From Chrysopilus asiliformis (taxonomy: Eukaryota; Arthropoda; Insecta; Diptera; Rhagionidae), in NCBI GenBank assembly GCA_964034945.1, contig OZ035963.1:36580361-36644360 (forward strand): 64,000 nt of DNA, in the 5' to 3' direction. The stretch's first letter is position 1. The number at the start of each line of letters is the position of its first letter. The position numbers and the translations under genes were made by a program. A model generated the notes under the pieces. The model did not search any database. It was not told the DNA's origin and saw only the letters and a list, made by a program, of their open reading frames with translations. Positions 11,234 to 22,846 of the stretch are shown here, in pieces.

Positions 11234-11471
11234 TAAAAAAAATTTGACACAACAATAAAAAAAATTAAATACTTTATAATAAACACTTATTTAGTAACAT
11301 ACTGAATTTTTACTTACCAGATCTCCCAACATTTTGCGCTATTGTTAGCCATATATTATTTTTAATAATCGAATTTTTATAGTCTGTATCGCGAAGATTA
11401 TAAATAGCAGGATTTCCCTGGACATGCTCAATAAGTATTTCATCCTCTTTGGTAGTGAAATTTGGAGCCAT
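9556..11471 (-). CDS. MADF-BESS DNA-binding protein of the Harbinger element (three exons)
   Basis: Minus-strand exons 11471-11318, 10276-10117 and 10057-9556 join with consistent phases (G|TG, AC|A) into 271 residues. Donors are GTAAGT and GTATGT; acceptors are TTTTTCAG and TTGTTTTAG. Residues ~10-85 form a MADF domain: LIEHVQGNPAIYNLR, then NIWLTIAQNVGRSVDNCKKR and WKAIKDNFYR. Residues ~200-236 (DVDLFMKSLAVSVKKLPPN) fit a BESS motif, a protein-interaction helix pair often paired with MADF. Known: PIF/Harbinger second proteins of Myb/SANT or MADF type bind the transposon ends and bring in the transposase. Exons 2 and 3 lie inside the transposase intron, and intron 1 contains the transposase's second exon on the other strand. 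Confidence 0.87.
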
Positions 11472-12214
11472 ATTTTACCTGCTATTTACTATTCTTTTGC
11501 AGAAATAAAGAATATATTCACTCACAATATACAAATTATCTTAAATGTGGAAATTTCATTTGTGAAAAAATCGAATGGACAGCTTCGATAACGCCGCTAG
11601 ACTGGTTCAAAAGCAGTCGAACGGCTAGCAGCCAACAGCCGCCGCCGAGCTGTCGGACAGCGTGAACGAAACCGCCAACATGGTTCTGCCACACCACAAG
11701 AGCAGTCATTTTCAACGGCGCACAGTGGTTCAGGATTAAAATCCATTGGGCAAAATTCAATTTTTTTGTGATAACCAATTTGATTTTTTTTTTATCAAAT
11801 TTGATAGTAAATAGTTCAAAAGTCGGGAATAAAAAATATTAGGTCAATATCTTTAAAAATGTGTCATTGAAATAGACCCTTTTTTTAAATTTTGCCAAAA
11901 AGTAAAATTCTTGATTTTTTACCAACTTTAAGTGAACACAACTTTCACATTTTCTAAGATTTTACATTCGTTTTTTTTTTATTTGAATGAGTGGATCTGA
12001 GTTAATTTGGAACCCGAACTATTTTTAAGTTAATTATAATTAAATATTTATTAGGAACACTTTTTTCATATAAATTTGAAGTTTGAAATATCATAACTTT
12101 TGCCCGTCAACAGACGTCAAGTCGAGTTGTAACCACAACAATTACCTTTAATTCCATATATGGTTTTGTTGCCGTAAGTACCCGTATTGAGTCGCTAGCG
12201 GCGTTTTCATTAAG

Positions 12215-12733
12215 CTATAGATATAAAAATGGAAGTTTGTTGGTTGGTTGGTCTGTTGATTTGAGATTACAACACTCAAAAACTACTGGACCGATTTTTA
12301 CGCGGTTTTTTGCAAAATGATCTGCGGTGCCAGGAGCAGGTTTTTAGCTATGTTAGATTTTTAAAATTCGAAACGGTAGGTCCTGTAAGGATAATAAATA
12401 TCCTTTTTCCCATTTTTCCTCACAAAAACTGGCTTTGGACGGTTTTCAGGGTCGCTGACCACTAATCCGGTATTAGATTTTTAAAATTCGAAACGAGAAA
12501 GGTCCTGTAAGGATAACGCAAATATCCTTTTTCCCGTTTTTCCCGGAAATAATCTACATAAGGGGGTTTCCGGGGTCACTGATCGCGAATCCGGGCTTAG
12601 ATTTTTCAAATTCTAAACGGAAGGTCCTGTAAGGATAACGTTTTTTCCGAAAAGTTTTTAAGTTATTTATGGCTTTTTTGGCATTCTAAAATTTATACAA
12701 AAAACGTTAAGCTGTCAACGTAGGATATGCTAG
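12215..12733 (+). mobile_element. Helitron-like nonautonomous repeat, copy 1
   Basis: It starts near CTATAGATATAAAAATGG, followed by a GTTGGTTGGTCTG run and ACTGGACCGATTTTTACGCG, and ends GGATATGCTAG before T. Three tandem units of ~115 bp share TTCGAAACG and GGTCCTGTAAGGATAA. CTAG ends and this TATAAAAATGG head are familiar from insect nonautonomous Helitrons, by recollection. A reverse copy lies at 56878-57327 and a fragment at 46488-46600. Confidence 0.6.
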
Positions 12734-13134
12734 TTTTATGTAAAAAACAGGAAAGCAAAGTAGTGATATATTTTATTTAATACAATTTCGAAGTGTTATA
12801 AAATGCTGGCTGGTTAAAACCTGCTCTTAGACGTCAATCTTTGTATTTTTATAATTTTATGACCTGCATTGAAAGTGTTATGACAGATATATAGAGTTGC
12901 GGATTTCCCGAGAAAATCACAATCTCGAGATTCGGGATTTCCCGAAATATTAAAAACTTTAATTCTCGAGATTCGGACAGTTTTTTGACATCTAGGTGTG
13001 CTACACAGGTGCAGATAATATGTAGATTTGATAATTATTGTGCTGGAAATTTGATCTTTAATTACCCGTAACAAGGATAACTTATGTACTATAAAGTTCA
13101 CATATTTCTGCAAATAAATCGAGGGTTTTCCCCA

Positions 13135-13281
<147 letters not shown>

Positions 13282-13282
13282 C

Positions 13283-13642
13283 AAGAATTACCCATGGAGA
13301 AATATGCCACAAACAGTCCACAAAATATTATATCATGGCGAAGACATCATCAGAAATAATCTACTACCACTTGCAGATCTATCAGAAGAAGCTCAAGAAA
13401 AAAGGAATAAAAACTACAGGTATTTCAGAGAACATAACACTAGGTAAATGTCAAGAAATAGCGCAAATGAAGACTTATTTAACAGATTGCTCGTAACATC
13501 AGACCCATTCGTTTCGAGCATTAGACACCAATGGAAATCGCCACATTTGGAATTAGATGAAGAAACTAAAAAGTTATTACATGATACAAACCCCTCTCAA
13601 ATAATAGATAAAATACAAGAATTACCCCTAGACAAAATTTAA
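13283..13642 (+). pseudogene. remnant of an arthropod transposon protein, class unassigned
   Basis: One frame reads through [46 protein letters not shown], a single TAA, then DLFNRLLVTSDPFVSSIRH to the stop at 13642. I recall this order (MPxTVHKxLxHG, LSEEAQExRNK, FREHxTR, LLxSSDPxxSS) as a C-terminal region of repetitive arthropod proteins, but cannot name the superfamily securely. The TA microsatellite abuts its upstream side and replaces or hides any earlier coding sequence. Its place inside a CAC...GTG element suggests it is the transposase tail of that element, perhaps EnSpm-like. Confidence is high that it was coding, low for identity. Confidence 0.6.
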
Positions 13643-14080
13643 TTAACGATCGATGTTAATAAAATCTGTATTATAAAACAATTTTAGTTAAATTGTTATT
13701 TAATTTGGTGTTACTAATAAAATCTACTTTAACAATAAATATACTATGTTTTACTACTTATAGAATTTCACAAAAAGTTAATAATAGTAACAAAAAATCA
13801 TATTTTATGATATTTCAAAATTATTCAAATCAAAACAACTACTTTCCTACTAAAGAATGAACAGAACATGAAAAGTTGGGTTTTATTTGACAATATCGCA
13901 GAAACTAGTTATCTGATTTTGATGAAACTTTATGATAAATAAAGCTTGAAAACTCTTCTATTTAATAAAAAAAACCGCATTTTAAAACTTTCAATGGATC
14001 AAAAGATATTGAATTTTGACCAATAGAAAACGATCTCGAACCACTGTGCGCCGTCGGTAGCTGCCAACGAAACCGTACCT

Positions 14081-15750
14081 TTAAGTGCATTTCTGACCCA
14101 ATTTTGATTAGTTGAGTAAAAAGCTGGACTACAGTAAACGTATTTGTAAAAAATTAAAAAAAAATAATTTTTTTTAATGAATACTGATAGCTTAAACATC
14201 ATTAATTTGTATAGAGAGTATTTTTAACCCCCATAGAAAAAAAAACATGTACCGAACGGTTAATTGACATTGTTGTTTTTTTTGTATCGCATATCGTGGT
14301 TTTACAAGGAAAAATTGAGTCGGAAATGTTGATTTCGATAAAATGATTTTTGAAACTTTTGAGATGTAATTCGGGACTTAGTTAACATCGTGAGTCCTAA
14401 GAGATTTTAGTAACACAAAACTACCAAGGCTCAAAATGAAATCCTAACTTACAGTCTACACCTACCGTAACAAGAATTTTGTCTGTAATATGGTATGACC
14501 TTGGACAACAAAACAACTGTTAAACTCGATACGATATCAAAAATAGAAAGAAAAAAAATGTAAATATAGCCAACAAGTAAAGTACCCCACCACTAGTTAC
14601 AAACATCAACGGCTGCCCTTAATATGCATACACAGGCATAAATACAACTACATTTTCACAACTAATAAAAAACCAGTTTTTTTTTATTAAAAATTAAAAC
14701 AAAACTTTTGACTTCTTGTTATAAATTTAGTCAGTGTTCAAAATGAACTCATAAAATGATAGATTGCAGCAGTTTCACTCAAACCAACAAGCAAACATTA
14801 AAATCATAAAATAAAAATAGGAAAAACTCCGAAAACGATGTGTGGGCCTAAGTCCAAACCAAGAAAATTCAAAGAGACCTTCATATCGAAAGTCTAGCAC
14901 ACTGAACTCATAAGAGTTTCGTTGGTCCTTTGCCAACGGAAAAGTTCATCGAGCATTTGTACAACTATACATATGGAGGGAAATTTCAAAGTCAATTTAT
15001 TTAGAGGCCGTGAAAATTTCATTTTCCACTCACGAGTATTAATAGAACAACATAGAAGCATGAATGTACCAGGGCAGGGGTTCCCAAGAACTTACAATTT
15101 ATACAAAGTGCGTCAGTAAACAGCAGTTAATCACTTTCTAAAGTATTATTTTCAAAATATGATGGACTTATCTATAAAAAAATTATGAGCTTGAAATTTA
15201 CCGTTGTTACCGTTTTAACTTTATTGTATAATATTTTTGATTTTTGTACAATTAAATTTTTCTTGTATGATATTTACGGCCAAGCAGTATTCATTAGTCA
15301 TGATTTTTAGTGCAATTTGCTGTGACCGAAGTATGAAATGCTTTTAATTCTCTATCATTTATCGGAGATTCAAAATTTCCCGAGCTTTCTCTCAAACATT
15401 ATATAAACGAATAACAATAGTATTTGTAAAAACAGACATATTAACAAGTTTTTTAACGTGCAATCGTTAGTTTAAGTATAATTCTCTAAGTTAAAAAAGG
15501 GCTAGAAGCCATAGAAGCAATCGTAAAATCTTATATGGTGAAATTCTGAACTTTAAATAAGAAAAAAAATATTTTGTAGATGCATAAAGGCCGGAATACA
15601 ATTGGCCCCAGACAACATTTACGGCGACAATTCAGATTTTAAACTCATAGTACCCTATTCTTCTGTATACAATCAATCCGACAAACTTTGCTGTCTTAAA
15701 AAGTTGGATCGAATTTAATTCAACTTTTTACGACGGCAACTTTAATGCCC
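14081..15750. other. intergenic, no gene recognised
   Basis: Unique-looking AT-rich sequence. Short open frames (for example 14922-15119) have no motif support. Confidence 0.4.
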
Positions 15751-15753
15751 TAA

Positions 15754-16498
15754 TGCCCTAAATCAGCGTTTTCCAAACTGGGAGGCGCGCCTCCCTAGGG
15801 AGGCGTGGACTAGTCTAAGGGGAGGCGCGAATATTAGCCAGTATTGACAAAAAAAAGTGCACGTGCAGCTAATACAATACGTAACATATAGGCACATATT
15901 AACTACTATGCTGCTGATGCTACCCTTATGCCGTAGCAAACATAACGGTTTAAATATTTTTAAGGGAGCCGTGGTAAAATAAAGTTTGGAAAACATTGCC
16001 CTAAACACATGTGCAGATTTTCTGCATGCAGGGCTGCATGCATATCTGCAGTTAAGACACATGAGCAGATTTTTTTGACATTTCATCGCATCGGCTGCTG
16101 CCAACAATGGAAGAAGAATTGGTCCGAAATAATCAATTTTTATACTGGAAATGGATGGATCACCTCATGTAAGACATAGATAACGTCAACACAAAGTATT
16201 GAATATTTTCTACTTAAAACTGAGACTCGTTCTTCGCTAAAAATCGTTCTTACCAATTGTCAAATTTTCTTTTTCCACTGTATACGAATCTAGTCCATAG
16301 TCTCTTCGCTAACAGTCGATTTTGCCAAGCACCAAAAAAGAATCCTCGGTTGACATCACTAAATCTGCGCAGAGAAATTAGAAATAGAAATATGGTGCAG
16401 CTCTGCGCTGCATGCAGAATTTACGTGTGGGCTCCTTCATATAAACCTGTGTATTCTAACTGCGCTGCATGCAAAATTCTGCACATGTGTTTAGGGCA
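15754..16498. mobile_element. TIR element with TAA flanks
   Basis: Ends TGCCCTAAACACATGTGCAG are inverted, continuing into a TGCATGCAG block on both sides, and TAA flanks the unit. The left copy is interrupted 10 bp in by a hAT MITE. There is no convincing coding region. A TAA duplication suggests Harbinger-type mobilisation. Confidence 0.65.
15764..15998. mobile_element. hAT MITE (CAGCGTTTTCCAAACT)
   Basis: Left end CAGCGTTTTCCAAACTGG and right end (reversed) CAATGTTTTCCAAACTTT pair as short TIRs, flanked by CCCTAAAT and CCCTAAAC, a 7/8 match to an 8-bp duplication. Subterminal GGAGGCGCG motifs are common in this kind of hAT end. Confidence 0.75.
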
Positions 16499-16501
16499 TA
16501 A

Positions 16502-17221
16502 AACTGACATTTTTAAATTTTGGCACTCGAAATCGCCCGTCGGTCAGTCAAAGTGCGATGAAAAAATTTGCTCGGAAGGCACTGATGTAGCCGGAACCAA
16601 CAAATACCTTTTTGCTAAAGATCGAAGCAAAGGGTATTGTTGTCCTTTCTTTTTCCAATATAGCAATGGAAAATGATAACTACGGAGAATCCCGTAAGTC
16701 ACTTACATCTACTATTTTTCCAGATTTTTGTGCCAGGCGCGTAATTTCCCAGCAAACAAATTGAATCATTGATTAAAACAAACATTAACTTTTCTCGATG
16801 ATTAAATTCAATAGTGTAGGATGGATATTAAATATTAAATCAAACAAAATTATTTGAACACGAAATATTTATTTGAACTTAACCGTTTTGCAAAATATTT
16901 AAAACTGACAAAAAATGAAAATAATGTAACTGAATGATTTTAAATACTACTACGTTCAACGCATATTTATGTCTTACAAGTAACAAAAGTAACTAATAGT
17001 AATTATACAATTCTTACAATAGATTTTTTAGAAATGTTCAATCCGATCCGACATTTGATAATTGAGAATTCGGATTGAGAATTTCGCATCGAATCCGATT
17101 GGGTCTGATAGATCCGTCCGGTTCCGGTGCTAATGCATAATGGCCTAACTGGAATTTTTTAAAGCTTGTTCAATTGTATTTATAGACTTTATATGTGAAT
17201 AAAATAGTAGTATTTTTAGAT
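16502..17221. other. intergenic, nothing recognised
   Basis: No supported feature. Confidence 0.4.
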
Positions 17222-17224
17222 TTA

Positions 17225-17848
17225 CAGCCTTATTCTGGCAAAGGTCACTAGTCACAACTCGATCACAAGAGCGAGGTGAATCACAAGTTGTGATTTTTTG
17301 GTATTCTCAGCGTTCAGGCACAATTTCGACTGATCTCAGCTACTGTCAAAACTGTGACCGACTCACAAGCAGGTAACAAGATAAAAATAAGACAAAAAGA
17401 AACTATTTCCTGCACTATTTAATTGAATGTGATATTTCCAGAGTACAACGGAGACGATTTCTGGTCAATTGACAAACAAAGAAGACTTTTTTGCGAAATA
17501 AGAAAATTTTTATTGAAAATGTTCAGGTTTCCAATAACATCCCACCTTTTTTTATAATTGAACACGCACGGCACATACGCACTTTCTCCACCATTTTCAC
17601 AGATTTACAAATATTAAAATTACTTTAAAAACTAACAAAACCAAAAACTGAACTAAACTAAATAATCACAAAGCGGCTGTCAAATTTATTCACCATTCTG
17701 GAATTATACTGAGGTGAATTATTTGTTACGTTTCTTGTGACCCAACGCCAAGAATATGGAATACTCGGTCAGTCACAAAGAAAGTAACAAGCTGATCGTC
17801 TCTAACGAGTTGTGACTTGTGACCAGTCATAATGCCAGAATAGGGCTG
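17225..17848. mobile_element. TIR element with TTA duplication
   Basis: CAGCCYTATTCTGGCA begins both ends in inverted orientation, and a GTCACAACTCG block recurs inside each arm. TTA flanks both sides. There is no transposase, so it is a nonautonomous element of the Harbinger-like TSD class. Confidence 0.7.
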
Positions 17849-17929
17849 TTAGTATAACTTTTGTAAAACATCGAACCAATCATTGGACGCAAAAATGAAC
17901 TACACCAGGGTATTTGGGATGACAAAAGA

Positions 17930-18260
17930 TTTCGATTTCCGCATGTCCGTACGTTTGTCTGTCTGTCTGTCCGTGATTATCTTAACTTTCGAAAGGATTA
18001 AGCTAGAGGCTTGAAATTTTGCATATATGATTTTCTTGTAAATGAGGCTAAGTTCTTAAACAAGCAAAATCGGACCATTCATTCCCCCCTCCCTCATGCT
18101 GACGAACTAGTTTTTTGCGGTTTTCTTAAAAACGGTGTATTTTATCGAGAGAATTATAAAAAAAGTGTTTAGAATATAACTTCACACACCTCTTTCATAC
18201 ATAAAAATTTAATCGGACAACTTCGTCGCCCCTTCCGTATACAAATGGAACATTCTCTAA
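17930..18260 (-). repeat. diverged relative of the GTCY repeat
   Basis: It shares the order CGCATGTCCGT, a TCTGTCTGTCTGTCCGT run, TAGAGGCTTGAAATTTTGCA, GAGGCTAAGTTC and AAAACGGTGTATTTTATC with the copy at 49634-50188, but is too diverged for confident ends. Confidence 0.55.
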
Positions 18261-19326
18261 AAAAAATCGATCTGTTCTCACATAGAGTATTTGACGAATG
18301 TCCCCTGTAGCTTTTTTTATGTTTTGAGTTGTGCTTTTTTCAATCTATTGAAAAATGTAAAAAATAAATGTCTTTCAGTAAGATACGGAAATTTTGATTT
18401 TAAGGATGTAATGTAAATCCCATTTAAAATATTAATTTTGTGCTAAATAATTTAAAAAAAAGGTTAAAGTTCTTATACGTACGCTAGAATTTCTATTATT
18501 ACAATAGAAAGGAAATGATGTAGATGTTTGAACAGAATTTTTCCGAGCGCTATTTCGGTCAGCAACAGTAAGGTATGTGTACCTACGCACACCTTGTTTG
18601 CAGTAAGCTTATATCGCAAGAGTTAACGAACCTTTAGAAATTACAAAACAAACGAAATATGGTATCAAGTGTTAAAAGAAATATACAAATTATAAGAAAA
18701 CGAGAACTGAAAATGACTAATAACTGAACCTGACACTTGAGTAAACAGTTAAATGTGATCAACACCTACGTTAGAATTTATCAACAGCAATAGCGAAAAA
18801 AAAAAACACAGAACTAAAATACATGATCAAAGGTAATCACCATTCTCAAAAAACGTGTTTTTAAGTCGAGTTTATGCTTAACTTATGTATGTGAGCATTA
18901 TTCAATGTAGGTATCTAAAAGTAGGGCTTTTTTTTAAATTTCTGCAAAACTTAAAACTATAAAGTAAGTTAAAAATTTAAAATCTGTTTGGAGCTGAAAA
19001 GTCTTAAGCCATTTTGTATCGTAATCCGTTTTGGGTACCTGCGGTTATTTGGGCATCTACCGATTTTAATTGTATTGCTCAAATTTCTGGAATATCTCTA
19101 TCATGAGGGACATATTTATATTTCGTAACTGATTTAGATCTAAACAGCATAGCCGGCTAACCATACTGAAATTGCCTTTTGCTTCAAACTAAAAACTTTT
19201 TATAGCGTTTGGTACACTTTAGGACTAGAAATAATTGTACAAAACTTTAGCTTCCTGGAAACCAGTGTTCTTCAAAACGAAACGACTTAGACCCTTGTTG
19301 TTATGGGCCTACTCTAGGGGAATCAG

Positions 19327-19330
<4 letters not shown>
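18261..19330. other. intergenic, nothing recognised
   Basis: AT-rich; no coding motif or repeat boundary supported. Confidence 0.4.

Positions 19331-19358
<28 letters not shown>
19331..19358. repeat. (TA)14 microsatellite abutting a mariner
   Basis: Pure TA directly left of a TA-targeting element; the element's duplication merges with the run. Confidence 0.9.
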
Positions 19359-19361
<3 letters not shown>

Positions 19362-19843
19362 GGTCTTTCAATAAGGACATAACAATTTTGTATTTAAATA
19401 AAACACAGAATAATGGAGATATCGGGCTGAAATTTATTCCAGGTGTAGTGGACATGTTACATTTAAGTATGAAATTCGATGTCGTTCATATGGCCACCGC
19501 GAGCACGTTTGCTGATTGATTCTTTGGAGCCAATTTCCCACCACTCTTCCACACATATCGGCCGGAACGTTGGCAATTTGGCGTTCGATATTGTTCCTGA
19601 GCTCCTCTAACGTTGTTGGCTTGTTGGCATAAACCAACGACTTAACATAACCCCACGATTACCGAACTTATCCTTCAATAGATCAATTGTTCAACCAGGT
19701 GTGTGGCATTGCTCGTTTGTGAACTTCACCATGATAAAAATGTAAACCTTGACTGACGTTTTAGCATTGCCAGATCATCAAAAAAATTTTGGGTGCGTTT
19801 TTCTTAAAATACAAAATTGTGATGTCCTTATTGAAAGACCCTT
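19359..19843 (-). mobile_element. internally deleted mariner with C-terminal coding remnant
   Basis: Ends carry GGGTCTTTCAATAAGGACAT as inverted repeats of about 37 bp, with TA on both sides. On the minus strand a frame reads VYANKPTTLEELRNNIERQI, which matches the region following the last catalytic residue in DD41D-type mariners (compare VYASNPKTIDELKTNI in the copy at 58145). The N-terminal and catalytic parts are deleted, leaving a 485-bp element mobilisable only in trans. Confidence 0.82.
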
Positions 19844-19921
19844 TATGACTGTAAAATAATTTAAATGTTGTACTTAAAAATAAAAATTTTTATTTTAAAA
19901 TATGGAAACATTTCAAAAGTA

Positions 19922-20631
19922 GGGGAGGCCGGGGCTAGTATTACCAAATTTTGAAAATTGGGTCATATTTTTGACCCCGGTCACAACGATGGGGCTAGTA
20001 GTAACACAAGTTTTAACATGGAAATAATTTAAAGAAAATAATTTTTTTCACAAAAATTATAAAATAAACAAAATAAATATCATTTTCAAGAAACATAAAT
20101 TAACAAAAAAATTAAGTCTTTTTAAAAAACAAAAACAATTATTATTATCTAAAAAAGGTTTAAGCGAAGCTTTTTTGTACATAATTTGTATCTATAAAAA
20201 CATAGTATGAGGATTCTTAATCTATGTCGTCATCGGCAGAGTAACAATTTGGACAAACGGGTATGTTAATTCTTGCCCCATGGGTTTGTTAATTTTAGCC
20301 CCGACACTACTTTTTTTGAATTATTAATCATACCAAAAATATAGTTAAGGATTGTAATAAAACAAAAGGACATTATTAATTATAACTACATTAACTTACA
20401 TTATCGACAAAGTTATATTCAATAATATACAAAACTAAGACAGAAAAGCTAAAATTCGGTCTCTGTGCTTAACCCTCATTGGCAATGAACAGTTTATGAC
20501 TGATGAGTCATGATATGGTCGACCGTATCGAGTGGTGGACAAAAACCAAATTTCGAAATTGTGGCTCGTATATTTCGGCGGGAAAAGGGTTGTTAATTCT
20601 TACCCCTGTTAATTTAAACCCCGGGTTCCCC
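19922..20631. mobile_element. TIR element GGGGARNCCGGGG, TA flanks
   Basis: GGGGAGGCCGGGGCTAG at the left pairs with the reversed right end GGGGAACCCGGGGTTTAA, and TA flanks both. Internal motifs of GGGGCTAGTA and TTAATTCTTACCCC recur. No coding region is seen. Confidence 0.65.
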
Positions 20632-20664
20632 TATTTAAAATTTATTTCTACCCATATAACAAAT

Positions 20665-20952
20665 AGGACCAGCGTAGTCTAAGTTGTAAAGTACTTGCGC
20701 CGTATTTCGGAGGTCGGTGGTTCAATTCCCGAATGTGGCACGCTGTGATTTCAAGTCCACTTAACTTGCTTTACGAAATGAGTAGGAATAGTTGCCGCTT
20801 GGTCTAGACTCTAGATTATTATCACAGCCTCTGCTGTTGATGGGTTTCAACGTAAAAAAACCTTACAAATATTGTAATTCACCCATGGTTCGCAATCCAT
20901 GTAAAACTGTAGGTGCGAAGCAGGGAAGAAATTGTTATGAAACCTGCTGATG
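20665..20952 (+). repeat. tRNA-derived SINE-1, copy 1, 11-bp TSD
   Basis: The head contains an A-box-like TAGTCTAAGTTG and a B box GGTTCAATTCC, the two parts of an internal Pol III promoter. ATATAACAAAT flanks both sides, a LINE-type duplication. A reverse copy with the same order of blocks lies at 35640-35948. It cannot fold a full tRNA acceptor stem, so it is not called a tRNA gene. Confidence 0.85.
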
Positions 20953-20963
20953 ATATAACAAAT

Positions 20964-21375
20964 CATTACGTTTAAAAACATTTTGCATGCAGAGCATATT
21001 TAATACAATAACTTTTTGATGTTTTCTGAACGATCGTACAATTTTTCTGTTCGTTTTTTTCCCCGCATGGATCTTTTCTCTTGTTCATATGTGCAAGTAA
21101 ATTTTTCATTTACATCACGAAAAAACATCAAATTGTTAGCTTAAAATTTTCAAAGGGCAGTTTAAATAATTCAATAAATAATTCAAAGGGCAGTTTAATC
21201 TTGGGATATCAGTGCCTAATACATATAGTCAAGTCATCATGGTAAGAATTTTACTGAAAACAGCTGAAACTAATAAAAAATTACTTGCACTCGACTTACC
21301 AAGGATTTTGCTGGTCGAAAGCCAAGAAAGCTGAACTTATAGAATGGTTGCTCAACCCTAAATTGCTCATAATAC
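20964..21375. other. intergenic, nothing recognised
   Basis: No supported feature. Confidence 0.4.
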
Positions 21376-21377
21376 TA

Positions 21378-21945
21378 AAGGGTGGTTAAATTTTAAGGGC
21401 CGATGTTGAATGTGAACCACACCTAAACGTAAAGTTTTTTTCTGCATTGCATTTGACATTTCTCAATTTCAGACTAACTCAATTTGAACCATGGAAAGAT
21501 ACACAATCGAGCAACGCGTTAAAGTTATTCAGGCTTATTATGAAAATGGGCGTTCAAATCAAAATGCATATCGTGCACTTCGTGAAATACGGCCCGATGA
21601 TGCCGCCAGCCCATAAACCGCACCAAACAGTCACTCTTTGTGGGTGCATTGGTTTTTCGACAATCACTCTTGGATTATCATTCGCCCAAATGCGGCTGTT
21701 CTGCTTATTGACGAATCCACTGAGGTGAAAATGTGCCTCATCACTGAAGATGATTTTCTTCGAAAATTGATCGCCCATTTTCATAATAAGCCTGAATAAC
21801 TTTAACGCGTTGCTCGATTGTGTATCTTTCCATGGTTCAAATTGAGTTAGTCTGAAATTGAGAAATGTCAAATGAAATGCAGAAAAAAACTTGACGTTTA
21901 GTGTGGTTCACATTCAACATCGGCCCTTAAAATTTAACCACCCTT
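21378..21945 (-). mobile_element. fold-back mariner, copy 1 (both ends are the 5' end)
   Basis: Ends AAGGGTGGTTAAATTTTAAG are flanked by TA. The inverted arms are ~174 bp and include the transposase start MERYTIEQRVKVIQAYY on both strands. Between them the minus strand keeps a piece with FSKKIIFSDEAHFHLSG (first catalytic D) through GGIIGPYF, then runs into the mirrored arm. Residues ~32-147 are deleted. It shares its unusual junction with the copy at 61389. Confidence 0.88.
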
Positions 21946-22195
21946 TACTATCATGGGCGTGCCTATATATTTATGAGGGGGGGTTTTGAATAAGAGCCGA
22001 ATCTGCAAGTGTAGAACAGGGTTGTCCAACTCAATTACCACGTTGAGTTTTCTACACCTGTAAGCGCCCCAGGTGGGATCCGTTCCGTTTCGTCATGTAA
22101 AGCTGTCAAAGTAGAACTTATGTGACGGCGGTGTTAGTATCCACAATCGACATAACGTAAGATGCCGTTTTTATCGAGGACGGTACATTATTTAA

Positions 22196-22437
22196 CACTA
22201 GATTGCCCAAGCAAGTCATTTTGACTGCTTTTTAATTTCAATCAGAAAAACAATTATGTATATAATGACACAATTTGTTAGAATTTTGTGACTTTTTGTA
22301 CAACATATAAATGCCTTTATTAATAATTGTAGTTACCTCCCCCCTCCTTCATTTCCGGTATATATATATGTATGTGTTATACCTATATTGCCAAAAGCAG
22401 TCATTTTGACTGCTTGACTTCCTTGGGCAATCTAGTG
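22196..22437 (+). repeat. piggyBac-type MITE B, copy 1 (TTAA TSD)
   Basis: CACTAGATTGCCCAAG and its complement form the ends, flanked by TTAA. Subterminal AGTCATTTTGACTGCTT is repeated at both ends. The copy at 38343-38588 is nearly identical, differing mainly in the TATATG microsatellite. Confidence 0.88.
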
Positions 22438-22441
22438 TTAA

Positions 22442-22841
22442 AATCTCCGTCCTCTAAAAAAAATCGTATCTAAAGAGAACTACACTATTTCTCCGTCGTC
22501 TTAAAAAATCGAGCAGCTTTCCTAAATCTGTTCTGTTTTTCTCCTTTTTTATGTTTTCTAAGCTTTAGTCGACTTGATGATGATTTTGTATCATTTTCCT
22601 TATTTTGCATCGAAATCCTCTTTTGAAGAATGTGTTTTAAGCGTAAGAACAGTCTATTACAGAGTGGCGAATTCCCGACTAACCGCAAAAGAGTGATCAT
22701 ATATCATCATATATTTTTTTTTTGAAAAATACATATGTTTACTATTCTCACACTTAATAGGAAAAAGGTAGAAAACCACATCTTTAATAAGGCCTTCATT
22801 CGGATACTGAGGCTTGTACCTGGACGTTGCGACCTCGAAGT
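22442..22841. other. intergenic, nothing recognised
   Basis: A minus-strand open frame at 22485-22700 is lysine-rich and without recognisable motif; not called. Confidence 0.35.
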
Positions 22842-22846
22842 CAAGG

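Noticed and set aside
16257..16676. 139-residue frame with cysteines resembling a zinc finger
   Set aside because: It overlaps the inverted TGCATGCAG arm of a TIR element; cysteine spacing follows the repeat, not a known finger.
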